A stretch of DNA of 64,000 bases from Tubulanus polymorphus. Lineage: Eukaryota; Nemertea; Palaeonemertea; Tubulaniformes; Tubulanidae. Where the stretch lies: NCBI RefSeq assembly GCF_964204645.1, contig NC_134036.1:8048704-8112703 (forward strand), read 5' to 3'. The notes under the pieces are model-generated. The model worked only from the letters and a program-made list of their open reading frames with translations. It did no database searches and was not told the origin of the DNA. The position numbers were made by a program, and so were the translations under genes. Below, piece after piece: positions 44,606 through 53,924 of the stretch; position 1 is the stretch's first letter; each line of letters begins with the position of its first letter.

Positions 44606-45695
44606 AACATAAAATCAATATCATCATACTCGAAATCACTATTAGCTTCTTCATTTTCATTTAATTGTTCAGGTTCTTCTTCCATTCCATTTTTCTCATT
44701 TAAATAAAGTTTTATCTTTTTCCACATTTCATCTCGCTCTCTTTGTTTCTTTTTGTTTGTTAATTCATCAAATGGAATTATAATATCTAGGTTTAAATAA
44801 TTTACAATCTTATTTAAAAAGAATTCATAATTTATTGAATCTGTTATTCTATTTTCCAAATGATACATTAATATTTGTTTAAATATTTTTTTTATATTTT
44901 CCATATCTTCTTCTGTTAATTTAGGTTTTTCATAATAATCGTTAAATAATAAATATAAATACATTTTCTTTTGTTTTGTGTTAAATGTTGGTGGAATAAT
45001 TGTTTTTATAATATCTTTTTTAGTTATTTCACCATTTTTATTTTCTATTATTTTCATTTTTTCAAGCCATTGCATATATTCTGGTGTATGATCTTCTATA
45101 GAAAATATTTTAAAAATTTCATCAAGATAATTTAATTTTGGATCTATGAGAAAATCTCTAGTTTTTTCTTCACCCCATAAATTCCTTTGCCATCCACAAT
45201 CAACACAAAATAACACAGTACCTTCTTGTCTTAAGGTCGTATAATAACATTGTGGGCATTTTTGTTTATAATTTACTGGTAATAGATCTTCATTAAGCTC
45301 TTGGTATTTTCTTACGTTTTCTTTATGTTTTATTGTTCTATTATGTAGATTTGAATTACTTGTTGTAATAATCAATTTACAATATTTACAATAATATGTT
45401 TTTCTTGTTAATTCATTATATTGTTTTTCTAACTTTTCAACTGTTTCTTCATTATCTGGTAATGTTTTCTCATATTTTATTTTTTCTAATAAATTATTTT
45501 TTCTTGCATTGAATTCAGTTTCAAATTTATTAGAAATTTTATCTATATGTACTTAACGAAATTGATGATTCTCCCAATCTTCTATATTTTCAGGGTTATA
45601 TTTTATTCGACAAGGCTCACAGAAATGATCTTTTATATTATCCTTATCATAGAATAAGAAAGGTCTTTTCCAAATAATTTCAGGTTCATTCAGAA
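44602..45695 (-). pseudogene. VLTF3-like late transcription factor (copy E; one in-frame stop)
   Basis: Open from 45552 to 44602 but with no ATG; an in-frame TAA at 45553-45555 separates it from an upstream piece with another Cys pair (HFCEPCRIKY). Order of parts: coiled coil, C2H2 finger (CKYCKLIITTSNSNLHNRTIKH), zinc ribbon (CPQCYYTTL...FCVDCGWQ), then a helical domain with the SINYEFFLNKIVNYLNL-type segment resembling the poxvirus VLTF3 family, and an acidic tail. VLTF3 proteins activate late viral genes. Identification rests on the ribbon plus this segment; the upstream zinc-finger gene may belong to it through a frameshift. Confidence 0.6.
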
Positions 45696-45913
45696 TTATT
45701 ATTACTTTCGTTACTGTCAACATTAACTATTAAGTTATTATTTTTACACTTCTCTGAATGTTTTTTGAAATAATTTCTTGAGAATGTTTTATTACAATTT
45801 GGACAGTTTATTTTAGGGGGTTTATAATTTTCATAATGTTTTTTCATATGTCGAGCCATATTACTTTTTCTTAGAAGTTCACCACAAATTTCACATGCTA
45901 TCTTCTCATCCAT
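45686..45913 (-). CDS. 75-aa two-finger C2H2 protein (copy E)
   Basis: Intact ORF with fingers CEICGELLRKSNMARHMKKH and CPNCNKTFSRNYFKKHSEKC, then an Asn/Ser-rich end. The start sits in ATTTTTCCTAAATAAATGG on the minus strand. It runs into the start of the VLTF3-like open stretch in another frame, so it is either a separate small regulator or the N-terminus of that protein. Divergently oriented to the penton-like gene at 45982, with 68 bases between the starts. Confidence 0.65.
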   Translation of the reverse strand: MDEKIACEICGELLRKSNMARHMKKHYENYKPPKINCPNCNKTFSRNYFKKHSEKCKNNNLIVNVDSNESNNNSE

Positions 45914-45981
45914 TTATTTAGGAAAAATTTTATTAAAATTAATTTTTAGTGATGAGCGGTAATATTTTTATGTTATAAATA
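45914..45981. promoter_or_regulatory. Divergent promoter between zinc-finger and penton-like genes
   Basis: Short shared spacer with T-runs on both strands. On the minus side it gives TTTTTCCTAAATAAATGG, on the plus side ATTTTTATGTTATAAATAATGG. It is conserved in copy A (204-271), including GTGATGAGCGG. Confidence 0.6.
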
Positions 45982-46734
45982 ATGGTAGAATTAAAAGAAT
46001 ACAGAATATTTGTTGATTCTAGAAAACTTACAAATTATAAATCTCATAATTTACTAATACAATTAGATAGAGAATTCAAGAATTGCGTTGATTTAAAATT
46101 AGTAAATATAAGTTTATGTAATTCTTTTTACAATGTAACGGATAAAAGTCTTGAACATTTAATTTTTTCAATCTTTTATAAAAAAAGGAATAAATGGTTT
46201 TTTATATATTTAAAACCAGGATTATATAATTTAAATACATTAGCACAAGAAATTAATAGAAAAGCTCGAGCTAAATTAGGAAGTGATTCTGGATTTAATA
46301 TTAGAATTTTAAAAAGTGCTAGTTCTAATAAAATAAAGATTAGGTTAGACGAACAATTTAAATTTACAGTAAGAAAACCTTTAGGTAAACTGTTAGGAAT
46401 TAACCCAGATATTGTTACAGCATACGCAGAAGGTAAATCAAACTTAATACCTTTTACACATTTTTATATTTATTGCAATTTAATCGATCCTACAAAAACA
46501 TTCGAAGCAACTAAAGATATAACTTGTAATTCTGGTTTACTAAACATTTTACCATTGAAGAATGTTAAAGAATTTGGAACGCAAATAAATTATAATTTAA
46601 CAGAATGTGATTTCAAACCTTGTATTCCTCAATTTAATAATTTTAAATTAGAAATAAGAAATCATAATGGATACTTAATTGATTTGAATAACTTTCCTGT
46701 AATTTATGAATTAGTTATAAGATGTAAAGAGTAA
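45982..46734 (+). CDS. Penton-like minor capsid protein (copy E)
   Basis: Intact 250 aa. It begins VELKEYRIFVDSRKL and has IPFTHFYIYCNLIDPTKTF near residue 155. It ends with the FKLEIRNHNGYLIDLN and VIYELVIRC strands expected for a single jelly-roll fold. First gene of the rightward structural block. Family assignment from length, gene position and C-terminal pattern; alternative: another conserved structural protein. Confidence 0.62.
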   Translation: MVELKEYRIFVDSRKLTNYKSHNLLIQLDREFKNCVDLKLVNISLCNSFYNVTDKSLEHLIFSIFYKKRNKWFFIYLKPGLYNLNTLAQEINRKARAKLGSDSGFNIRILKSASSNKIKIRLDEQFKFTVRKPLGKLLGINPDIVTAYAEGKSNLIPFTHFYIYCNLIDPTKTFEATKDITCNSGLLNILPLKNVKEFGTQINYNLTECDFKPCIPQFNNFKLEIRNHNGYLIDLNNFPVIYELVIRCKE

Positions 46735-46750
46735 TTTTTCACCTATATAA

Positions 46751-47107
46751 ATGAATATAACTGTTGGACCGAGTATATGTTTTGGGTTTGATTTTAAACG
46801 TGAGAAAGAAATGAAATTTAACATTAATGATGTAATAACACATATCAAAAATATTGCATTTTCTAATGAAACAACATTTGAGTATGAAACAACAATAGAT
46901 AAAGAAACTTTAAATGTAGAAAAGATTATTAATTTAATTAGAGAATCTTTAAGATTTTATGAATTAGATGAAGATTTTATCATCGATGATATTAAAAAAA
47001 TAATAATTGAAATATATACAAATGAAACTAGTAATAAAATAAATGTTGAATTAATCATAAATAAGTTAACTAAATATTTTGATGATAGTAATTTTTTTGA
47101 TAAATAA
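46751..47107 (+). CDS. 118-aa small soluble protein (copy E)
   Basis: Intact ORF, unrecognised. GPSICFGFDFKREKE near the N-terminus, then alternating charged helices. No membrane segment. The start is TTTTTCACCTATATAAATG. Broken in copies A and F, in both of which the ATG of the TAAATG motif is lost. Confidence 0.65.
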   Translation: MNITVGPSICFGFDFKREKEMKFNINDVITHIKNIAFSNETTFEYETTIDKETLNVEKIINLIRESLRFYELDEDFIIDDIKKIIIEIYTNETSNKINVELIINKLTKYFDDSNFFDK

Positions 47108-47329
47108 ATGAGTGATAATAAGTGGATAATAACTGGATTATATAATGGTGCATTACTATCAGTGGGAACTGTTGGTTATTCAATGGTATTAAAAAAAGTA
47201 TTCAAAATGGGAAGTGTTAATGTTGATAGATTTGATATAAATGATATTTTAAAGTTAACATTAGCAGTTACTTTATCTAATTTAACTATTGATTATTTGG
47301 AAAAACAAAAATATATTCCTCCCATATAA
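47108..47329 (+). CDS. 73-aa putative membrane protein (copy E)
   Basis: Intact. Hydrophobic GLYNGALLSVGTVGYSMVLK segment and a second weaker one near residues 46-61. The ATG is immediately after the previous stop, in TTTTTTTGATAAATAAATG. In copy F this gene is split by a 1.25-kb host repeat. Confidence 0.65.
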   Translation: MSDNKWIITGLYNGALLSVGTVGYSMVLKKVFKMGSVNVDRFDINDILKLTLAVTLSNLTIDYLEKQKYIPPI

Positions 47330-47336
47330 ATGCATA

Positions 47337-47354
47337 TTTTTTTTTGCTAAATAA
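47337..47354 (+). promoter_or_regulatory. T-run/TAAATG late-type promoter before 140-aa gene
   Basis: TTTTTTTTTGCTAAATAA directly followed by ATG. Clear example of the motif found before nearly every gene of the family: a T-run of 6-9, a spacer of about 4-6, then TAAATG or TATAAATG with the start codon inside the motif. Confidence 0.6.
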
Positions 47355-47777
47355 ATGGCTTCTGCAATTATAACTATTATAGGATCGACAATTGTTAACG
47401 CTTTAGCATTTACTGGTGGTGGTTATTTATTTAAACATATTGATAAAAATAGTTCATTAGGAGAACAAAGAAGACATAACTTAGCGTTAGAGAAATACAA
47501 TAAAGCTGCAGAAGAATATAGAGAAAAGAGGCAAAACTATATGGATTACATCAATAAAGAATTATATGATCAGAAGATTTCACATAGAGATTTTCAATCA
47601 GTTGATGATGCAATGAGTTTATATAACGCAGTAACCAATAAAGAAAAATTACATCTATACAAACCTAAATTATCAGATTATTATACCCCAAGTAAAGAAC
47701 AACAGAAATATGAAATAATATGGATTTTAGGTGGAACAGTTATTGTTATATTTGTTGCTTATAAATTTACTAATTAG
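47355..47777 (+). CDS. 140-aa two-membrane-segment protein (copy E)
   Basis: Intact. N-terminal hydrophobic GSTIVNALAFTGGGYLF, charged helical middle, LSDYYTPSKEQQKYE, then membrane segment WILGGTVIVIFVAYKF. Conserved design among Polintons; function unknown, likely a virion or assembly membrane protein by position. Confidence 0.7.
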   Translation: MASAIITIIGSTIVNALAFTGGGYLFKHIDKNSSLGEQRRHNLALEKYNKAAEEYREKRQNYMDYINKELYDQKISHRDFQSVDDAMSLYNAVTNKEKLHLYKPKLSDYYTPSKEQQKYEIIWILGGTVIVIFVAYKFTN

Positions 47778-47778
47778 T

Positions 47779-47796
47779 AATTTTTTTTCTAAATAA
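47779..47796 (+). promoter_or_regulatory. T-run/TAAATG late-type promoter before 144-aa gene
   Basis: AATTTTTTTTCTAAATAA then ATG. The T-run follows the stop of the 140-aa gene by only a few bases, so the same T-run might also serve in ending the upstream transcript. Confidence 0.6.
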
Positions 47797-48231
47797 ATGG
47801 AAGATAAAGTTGATAGTATTGATATTATTCCTCATAATATAAATAAAACTAAATTAAAAACATATTTAGAAAAACAAATATTAGAATTTGAAAGTGACTT
47901 AAAGATAAAAAAGAAAAAATATTTAAAAAGTAAAATTATATATTATCTTATTATAAGTGGTTCGGTTACAATTAGTTCTGTAATAACATTTTTAGCAATA
48001 TTCAGTCCATTAACACCTTTAGCTATATCAATTGGTGTGTTAGGATTAAGTTCAAGTGTTTTAACTGGTATAAGTTCAAAATTAAATATAAAAAGTAATA
48101 AAGAAAAAATAAAATCTAATATAAAAGAAATTAATAAATTAAAGAACACACTAGATTATATAATAAGTTTAAATGGTCATATAACAGTTGAAGAACAAGA
48201 TAAATTATTAAAAGAATTAGTTAATTATTAA
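47797..48231 (+). CDS. 144-aa membrane hairpin protein (copy E)
   Basis: Intact. Lys-rich helix, hydrophobic hairpin (about residues 48-88, IIYYLIISGSVTISSVITFL and following), then a Lys-rich helix and a QDKLLKEL end. No family recognised. Confidence 0.65.
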   Translation: MEDKVDSIDIIPHNINKTKLKTYLEKQILEFESDLKIKKKKYLKSKIIYYLIISGSVTISSVITFLAIFSPLTPLAISIGVLGLSSSVLTGISSKLNIKSNKEKIKSNIKEINKLKNTLDYIISLNGHITVEEQDKLLKELVNY

Positions 48232-48248
48232 TTTTTTTAGTTATATAA
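48231..48248 (+). promoter_or_regulatory. T-run/TATAAATG promoter before 445-aa gene
   Basis: ATTTTTTTAGTTATATAA then ATG; TATATAAATG variant of the family motif. Confidence 0.55.
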
Positions 48249-49586
48249 ATGGGGTTTCCAAAAGCTTTCCAATATAATAAATCACATGAATATTATAAAT
48301 ATAATACTCCAGCAATAGATTTTAGTAACATGATAATATATAAAAATTTAGTTTTACCTTCATTGATTAATTTAGAAATTTATGTTACTGAAACAAACTA
48401 TTTTATTTCTAAAATGGAAAATATATTTAATACATATGAAGTTACTTTTACTCGAGATGAATATAATATATATAAAGTAAAATCTAATATGAAATATTGG
48501 CAGAATCAATTAAATTTTGCTGTTCATTGTGCAACAGCTGGTTGTGGTGTAAGTTGGCATGATCACTTGAATAACTTAGATAAAAATTTGAAATATTCTG
48601 ATTTAAAATTCATTCATACAATATTTAGATTTCATGTATACTTTCAAATTAGAATTATATTAAATGAATTAGAATGCCCTTTACCTGGATCAAAATATTT
48701 TAAAGAATTAGATAATAATATTAATCTATCTAAGTTTTATAAAATATGTAATGAATTTAATATAAATATTAATTTCGATTTTAGAGCGCATGGTAAATTG
48801 CAAGGTGTCGGTGAACAGTATGAAATAAAAAGAATTGATTATATGCATAGAATTGGAGCTTATCATAATTATAAAATTAATAATAATAATGGTTGGGTTT
48901 ATTTTATTGAATCTTATAGTGAAGGATTTACAAAACCCGGTATACAAAGAATAAATCAATCAATTAGAACTTATTTGATATGTATTTTAGGTGCACAAGT
49001 TGAAACAAGATCACCAATAGTTGGAAATAATAGTACTTCATTTGATGCGCAGAAACAATTCAAAGTATTATTTGAAGATTCCATTCATAATGATAAAAAT
49101 AGATCGATTCCAGAAAACATTGTAAGATATCAAAATTATTTAGATAAATCACATATTAGATTAAATTATTGTATAGGCCCTAATCTATTAATTATTTCTA
49201 ATGATTTAGTATTAAAGATGGGAAACATAATTGGTTATAATAATCTAATTAAAACTGCAACAATAAATAATTCAATTGGATTAAATGATATAAATAAAAA
49301 GATTATTACTGCTCCAAAATTAATGGAAGGTGAAAAAAATAAAAAACATATTCAATCAATAGAAACTAAAACTAATAATATTAAATTAAATAATGATTCC
49401 AAAATAAAAGATTACAATACTATAGAAAATGGTGCCGTACGGCACCCACACGGTGATATTAAAACCGATAAAATTCAACATGATATAATTAAACTAAATG
49501 ATGATAATAAATCCCATGAAAATACTAAATTAGCTATAACTTGTATAGGAATTGTAATCGGAGGAATATTATATTTTAAATTTTAA
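48249..49586 (+). CDS. 445-aa protein with C-terminal membrane anchor (copy E)
   Basis: Intact, and the only complete copy. The conserved central region has CATAGCGVSWHDHLNN and LNELECPLPGSKYF, followed by IGAYHNYKI and IGPNLLIISNDLVLK. The tail is Asn/Lys-rich and low-complexity, then one hydrophobic segment (LAITCIGIVIGGILYF) ends the protein. A comparable tail-anchored protein recurs next to capsid genes in Polintons; function not known. A GTGCCGTACGGCAC palindrome inside the coding sequence at about 49430-49443 is unusually GC-rich for the gene and absent from copy F. Confidence 0.65.
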   Translation: MGFPKAFQYNKSHEYYKYNTPAIDFSNMIIYKNLVLPSLINLEIYVTETNYFISKMENIFNTYEVTFTRDEYNIYKVKSNMKYWQNQLNFAVHCATAGCGVSWHDHLNNLDKNLKYSDLKFIHTIFRFHVYFQIRIILNELECPLPGSKYFKELDNNINLSKFYKICNEFNININFDFRAHGKLQGVGEQYEIKRIDYMHRIGAYHNYKINNNNGWVYFIESYSEGFTKPGIQRINQSIRTYLICILGAQVETRSPIVGNNSTSFDAQKQFKVLFEDSIHNDKNRSIPENIVRYQNYLDKSHIRLNYCIGPNLLIISNDLVLKMGNIIGYNNLIKTATINNSIGLNDINKKIITAPKLMEGEKNKKHIQSIETKTNNIKLNNDSKIKDYNTIENGAVRHPHGDIKTDKIQHDIIKLNDDNKSHENTKLAITCIGIVIGGILYFKF

Positions 49587-49602
49587 TTTTTTCATTATGT
49601 AA
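49586..49602 (+). promoter_or_regulatory. T-run/TAAATG promoter before 484-aa gene
   Basis: ATTTTTTCATTATGTAA then ATG. Confidence 0.5.
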
Positions 49603-51057
49603 ATGGATGTAGAAGGTGGAGAAGATATTGGAATGGATCCTTTTGATGAACCTGACATAACTGATGAACAACCACCTGATTTTGATGAAACAAGTTTTAA
49701 TGATGGTAATGAACCAGAATATAACAATAATTTAAATATGCCTGATTATATTAAAAATGCTGAATCACAATTAAATCCTGAAAATTTAGACCCAGATTCA
49801 GTAAAACAAGATTTAGATAATTTAAACAAAATACCTAAATTAGAAGATTTAATTGAAAAATCTAATTTTAACATAAATGATGAAGACGTTGGACTTTTAG
49901 CAGATCAATTGAAATTTTTAGATAATGGTAAATGTTATTATCGTTTGAAAGGTGATTATTATATTGATATCACTTATAAAAATAATAAAAATAAAATATT
50001 ATCAGAATCAACTTTAGAAAAATTAATACCAGATAGAATTAAAATAATAAGTAATAGTAATGAAATAACTGATGTTACACAAAAAGAAATAGATGATAAT
50101 ATAGATGTATTTAAACAAAGAATTAATGAATTATTTGAAATAATCAAAAAGAAATCAGAAACAGAAACAACTTCTGAACAGAATATAACTTCCAAAAATA
50201 GTAAACTTAGATCAAATAAAGTTCCAATTGAAAAACTTTTACCGAATGGATTATTTGATGCAACAGATCAAGAATTAGAAGATTTAGATATATTTTCTGA
50301 TAAAGCAATTAGAGAAATTATTAGTATAAGACTTGCATCTGATAAAATTGCACATAATAAAAGTATAAGAGATCAAAAAATTATGTATTTGGAAAAAGAA
50401 TTAACTGATAAAAATAAAGAAATAGAACAATTAAAGTCTGATTTAGATCATCAAGTAATTGATGAAATAGAATATAGGCAAAAAGAATTACGTTTAGAAA
50501 AAGAAATTAGTAATTTAAAAGATAATTTAGAAGTACAGAAAGAAGAAATTAAATTATTATTAAAATCATATGATTATAATATTAATAGATTAAAAGTTAT
50601 TTTTAAAGATTTGTTGATTAAACCAAATTCTGAAATATCATTAAAAGACAGGATGAAGTTATTATTTAAATTAGAAGGAATAACAATTCTTTCAATTCTA
50701 ACAGCTGTAACTATGTTATTTACAACAATTGGTTTAGCAATATCAAATGCTTTGAAATCTACTCCTACTCCCAATAAACCAGATAAACCTCCAGGTAATA
50801 ATTCTATACAAGATAAAGTTAAGGATGGTTTAAAGAAATTAGCAAAATATTTATGGGAACTATCAAAGAAATCTGCTGCAGCTTTACCAGGAGTTATTGC
50901 ATCAATTGTTGGTTTTATATTGAAATCTGCTGGGAATATTCTTAACTTTGCTGCTGAACATATTATTTTATTTTTAATCACAGTTGTAAGTGCTATTATT
51001 TTTGGGTTAGTAAATATGATATCAAAAAGATATCAAGAAAAAAATAATAAAAAATAA
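49603..51057 (+). CDS. 484-aa coiled-coil and membrane protein (copy E)
   Basis: Intact. Acidic, Pro-rich N-terminus (EPDITDEQPPDFDE), a LDNGKCYYRLKGDYYIDI segment near residue 106, a long coiled coil (about 255-325), a membrane segment (about 365-385), then a Pro-rich linker (TPTPNKPDKPPG). The C-terminus is amphipathic and hydrophobic, with KKSAAALPGVIASIVGF and a final membrane segment. This C-terminal design (linker, amphipathic helix, two hydrophobic helices) is common in Polintons. A virion membrane or penetration role is inference only. Confidence 0.65.
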   Translation: MDVEGGEDIGMDPFDEPDITDEQPPDFDETSFNDGNEPEYNNNLNMPDYIKNAESQLNPENLDPDSVKQDLDNLNKIPKLEDLIEKSNFNINDEDVGLLADQLKFLDNGKCYYRLKGDYYIDITYKNNKNKILSESTLEKLIPDRIKIISNSNEITDVTQKEIDDNIDVFKQRINELFEIIKKKSETETTSEQNITSKNSKLRSNKVPIEKLLPNGLFDATDQELEDLDIFSDKAIREIISIRLASDKIAHNKSIRDQKIMYLEKELTDKNKEIEQLKSDLDHQVIDEIEYRQKELRLEKEISNLKDNLEVQKEEIKLLLKSYDYNINRLKVIFKDLLIKPNSEISLKDRMKLLFKLEGITILSILTAVTMLFTTIGLAISNALKSTPTPNKPDKPPGNNSIQDKVKDGLKKLAKYLWELSKKSAAALPGVIASIVGFILKSAGNILNFAAEHIILFLITVVSAIIFGLVNMISKRYQEKNNKK

Positions 51058-51064
51058 ATAATTA

Positions 51065-51081
51065 ATTTTTTTGTTAAATAA
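51065..51081 (+). promoter_or_regulatory. T-run/TAAATG promoter before capsid gene
   Basis: ATTTTTTTGTTAAATAA then ATG; as expected for a late gene if the poxvirus analogy holds. Confidence 0.6.
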
Positions 51082-52329
51082 ATGAGTGGGAGTTATATAA
51101 GTCCTTCGAAGAATCATAGAATATCTAATGCTATTAAAGCAGAAAGATCACATCATATAATTACTCATAACCCTTCAAATATTAATCCCGATGAAACTTT
51201 ATACGTTAGAATCCCTCGATTAACACAAAATACTTTTTATGTTCCAAATAGTATTTATTTATCAGCTGATATAAAAGTAATCGGTAATAATAATAATTAT
51301 GTTGTCGATAATGTTGGGAGAAATTTGATTAAAAAATTAACTATAAAGATTGGTCCAGAAACAGTTTTCTCATTAGATGATTATAATTTATTTATGCATT
51401 ATAAAGATTTATGGTTAACTAAAGAAAATAGAAATAATATGATATTTCAAGGAATCCAATCAGAAAACCATAATAAATTAAGATCTGAAGCCAATAACGC
51501 AGTAGTAAATAATGGCGTAGATAATTTGATTAAAAAGATTTATGGAAGCAAATATAAAATTCCATTAGACTTTGAATTGATAAATAATAATGCACCTTTA
51601 TATAAATACGCAATTCAAGAAGATATTATATTTGAGATAACATTTGCTCCTGTAAATGAAATTGTATTATCTAGCGTTGTTAAAGATATGGGTTATAAAT
51701 TATCGAATATATGTTTAGAATATAACACAGTAACTAATGAAAATATTGCTAGCACAATTCAAACTCAATACAATCAAGGATTTTCATTATTATATGATTA
51801 TATTGATAAATTTAAAACTGTAACTATTAATGCAAATGATGAAATAATTAATGAGAATATTAATTTCCCAAGAAGATCTATTAAAGGTATATTAATATTT
51901 TTTACTATTGCAACATATTCTAATGGTGCAATAAATGTTGATAATTATTATAATCCTGAAATAACAAAAGTAGAAATAACTATCGAAGGAATAGCGAATA
52001 AAATATTTTGCCAAGGAATGAGAATGATTGATCAATGGCCAGAAATTAGAAAACATTTTATGAATGAAAAAGTAAAATCATTTGAAAATTGTAATATTAA
52101 TCAAATTGATTATTATACCGGTAATAAATATGCATTATGGTTAGATTTTAGAACAACAGAAGATAATTCATTACATGGTTCTGGAAAAAAACTACAGAAC
52201 ACTAAAGATGGAATACAATTATTCATGAAAAAGAATAAAGGAATCAAAAATTTTAAAATGCACATTTATATTATATCTGACGCACAATTAAATATTGTAA
52301 ATTCACAATTAGATAGTATTCAATATTAG
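51082..52329 (+). CDS. Major capsid protein, probable double jelly-roll
   Basis: Intact 415 aa, the only complete copy. Features expected of Polinton capsid proteins: an N-terminal segment leading to LYVRIPRLTQNTFYVP, then NVGRNLIKKLTIKIGPETVF followed by LDDYNLFMHYKDLW, a basic/Gly-rich IYGSKYKIPLDFEL in the middle, and a second half with RSIKGILIFFTIAT. The C-terminus (KMHIYIISDAQLNIVNSQLDS) is a predicted last strand. It would form trimers building an icosahedral shell. No structural comparison was run. Confidence 0.8.
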   Translation: MSGSYISPSKNHRISNAIKAERSHHIITHNPSNINPDETLYVRIPRLTQNTFYVPNSIYLSADIKVIGNNNNYVVDNVGRNLIKKLTIKIGPETVFSLDDYNLFMHYKDLWLTKENRNNMIFQGIQSENHNKLRSEANNAVVNNGVDNLIKKIYGSKYKIPLDFELINNNAPLYKYAIQEDIIFEITFAPVNEIVLSSVVKDMGYKLSNICLEYNTVTNENIASTIQTQYNQGFSLLYDYIDKFKTVTINANDEIINENINFPRRSIKGILIFFTIATYSNGAINVDNYYNPEITKVEITIEGIANKIFCQGMRMIDQWPEIRKHFMNEKVKSFENCNINQIDYYTGNKYALWLDFRTTEDNSLHGSGKKLQNTKDGIQLFMKKNKGIKNFKMHIYIISDAQLNIVNSQLDSIQY

Positions 52330-52359
52330 AAATATAAAGTTAAAATTAAGGATATATAA

Positions 52360-53030
52360 ATGAGTGGTAAAAAAACTCCTAATACTAAAGAACAATATTT
52401 AAGAAATTTATATTACAACCCTGAGAGTTCGGTTGCTTATTCTTCTACTAAAAATATATGGCGTAAAGTAAAACAAGATAAATTAGATAAGATAATCCCA
52501 CAAAATTTAGTTAAATATAAAGATATAAATGAATTTATGTTAGAACAACCAACATATACAACACATAAAAAAATTGTTATCATTCTTCTATTGGAATGAA
52601 ACCTATTGATGCTAGAAAACCTGAAAAAGCTGAAATTGTTTGGAATAATTTATATGGAGCATTTCTTGTAGATGATTTTGGTGAACCTAAATTTAAAGTT
52701 GGTCAAAATGTTAGAATATCTAAGTATAAAAAGATATTTGACAAAGGATACGATCGAAATTTTACTAGAGAAATATATAAAATAAAAAAGGTAATAACAA
52801 CAAAACCATATGTCTATAAATTAGAAGATTTAGATGGTGAAGAAGTTGATGGCTACTTTTACGAAGAAGAATTAAGTTTAACTACTGAAAATCTAGAACA
52901 AGAATATAAAATTGAAAAAGTATTAAAAACAAAAACTATTAAAAGAAAAAAATATTCTTTAGTAAAATGGGTTGGATGGTCAGATAAATTTAATGAATGG
53001 ATATTATCAAGTAAAATTAAAAATATATAA
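52360..53030 (+). pseudogene. INT: Integrase with catalytic core deleted (copy E)
   Basis: The N-terminal 73 codons (EQYLRNLYYNPESS) are joined near 52578 to the C-terminal part. Compared with copy A, about 460 bases are missing, including all three DDE residues. The deletion ends share TTA. The N-terminal frame runs to 52599; the C-terminal frame is open from an internal Met at 52596 to 53030 and keeps KFKVGQNVRI and an intact chromodomain (KYSLVKWVGWSDKFNEWI). The element would need integrase supplied by another copy. Confidence 0.9.
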
Positions 53031-53639
53031 ATGAATAAGGAATTATTTATATTTGAGCCTCATAATATGTTAATTTCTGGTGTAACAAATTGTGGAAAAA
53101 CTTATTTTATATTAAATTTATTAGAAACTGTTTATGAAAACTATTTTGATAATATAGTATTATTTTGTCCAACATATGAATTTAATCAAACTTATGATAG
53201 AAACATTACTAGAAATAATAAATTTATTATATTAGATCCTAAAACAGTAAAAGAAAATTTAGATAATTGTATAAAAATAGCAATTGATATTTATAAAGGA
53301 TCAAATACATTATTTATCATAGATGATTGTGCAAATTTACATGATTCAAAAGTTAGAGAAAGTGAGTTATGTTATTTAGCTTTCTCTGGGAGACATTTTG
53401 GAATAACAACTTGGGTTTTAAATCAAAAATATAATTCAATTGTTAAAGACTTTAGAGAAAACATTAGATTTCTAGTTTTATTCTACAATAAAGATAGAAA
53501 ATCGATGAAAAATGCACTTGAGGAAAATGATATTATTCCACATGATTTACATAATGAATATATGGATGAGTTGAAAAATATTAAAAGATCAAAATTACTA
53601 TTTAGATTACAACACCCATTTAAATATGAATTCATTTAA
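53031..53639 (+). CDS. ATP: A32/FtsK-type packaging ATPase (copy E)
   Basis: Intact 202 aa. Walker A GVTNCGKTYF (residues 17-26), Walker B LFIIDDCANLHD (about 98-109) and a TTWVLNQKY sensor-like segment. In this family it drives genome packaging through the capsid vertex. The ATG overlaps the integrase end in AATATATAAATG. The best-preserved core gene of copy E. Confidence 0.88.
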   Translation: MNKELFIFEPHNMLISGVTNCGKTYFILNLLETVYENYFDNIVLFCPTYEFNQTYDRNITRNNKFIILDPKTVKENLDNCIKIAIDIYKGSNTLFIIDDCANLHDSKVRESELCYLAFSGRHFGITTWVLNQKYNSIVKDFRENIRFLVLFYNKDRKSMKNALEENDIIPHDLHNEYMDELKNIKRSKLLFRLQHPFKYEFI

Positions 53640-53905
53640 ATTCAACTAGCTTGTTAATCTAGTTGAATTCTAGTTACATTTTAGTTGTAACAAAAATCAA
53701 ATATATTTAACAATATTTTAACTAGCTTGTTAATCTATTTTAATTCTAGTTACATTCTAGTTGAATTCTAGTTGTTAGTAGTTGAAACAAAAATCAACTA
53801 GATTTAACAAGAAATAAATAAAAACAACAATATTTCAACTAGCTTGTTAATCTAGTTGAATTCTAGTTACATTCTAGTTAAATTCTAGTTGCAACATCAC
53901 ACAAC
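53640..53905 (+). repeat. AACTAG/TTCTAGTTG repeat block after ATPase (copy E)
   Basis: Same three-unit block as 5425-5710, with CTAGCTTGTTAATCTAGTTG and AAATCAACTAGATTTAAC; the first unit is shortened. Conserved position between ATPase and 201-aa gene. Confidence 0.8.
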
Positions 53906-53908
53906 TAA

Positions 53909-53924
53909 TTTTTTTGTTATATAA
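53909..53924 (+). promoter_or_regulatory. T-run/TATAAATG promoter before 201-aa gene
   Basis: TTTTTTTGTTATATAA then ATG, directly after the AACTAG repeat block. Confidence 0.55.

Noticed and set aside
50574-50981. 135-codon minus-strand open frame inside the 484-aa gene
   Set aside because: Antisense shadow of a strongly supported coding sequence.
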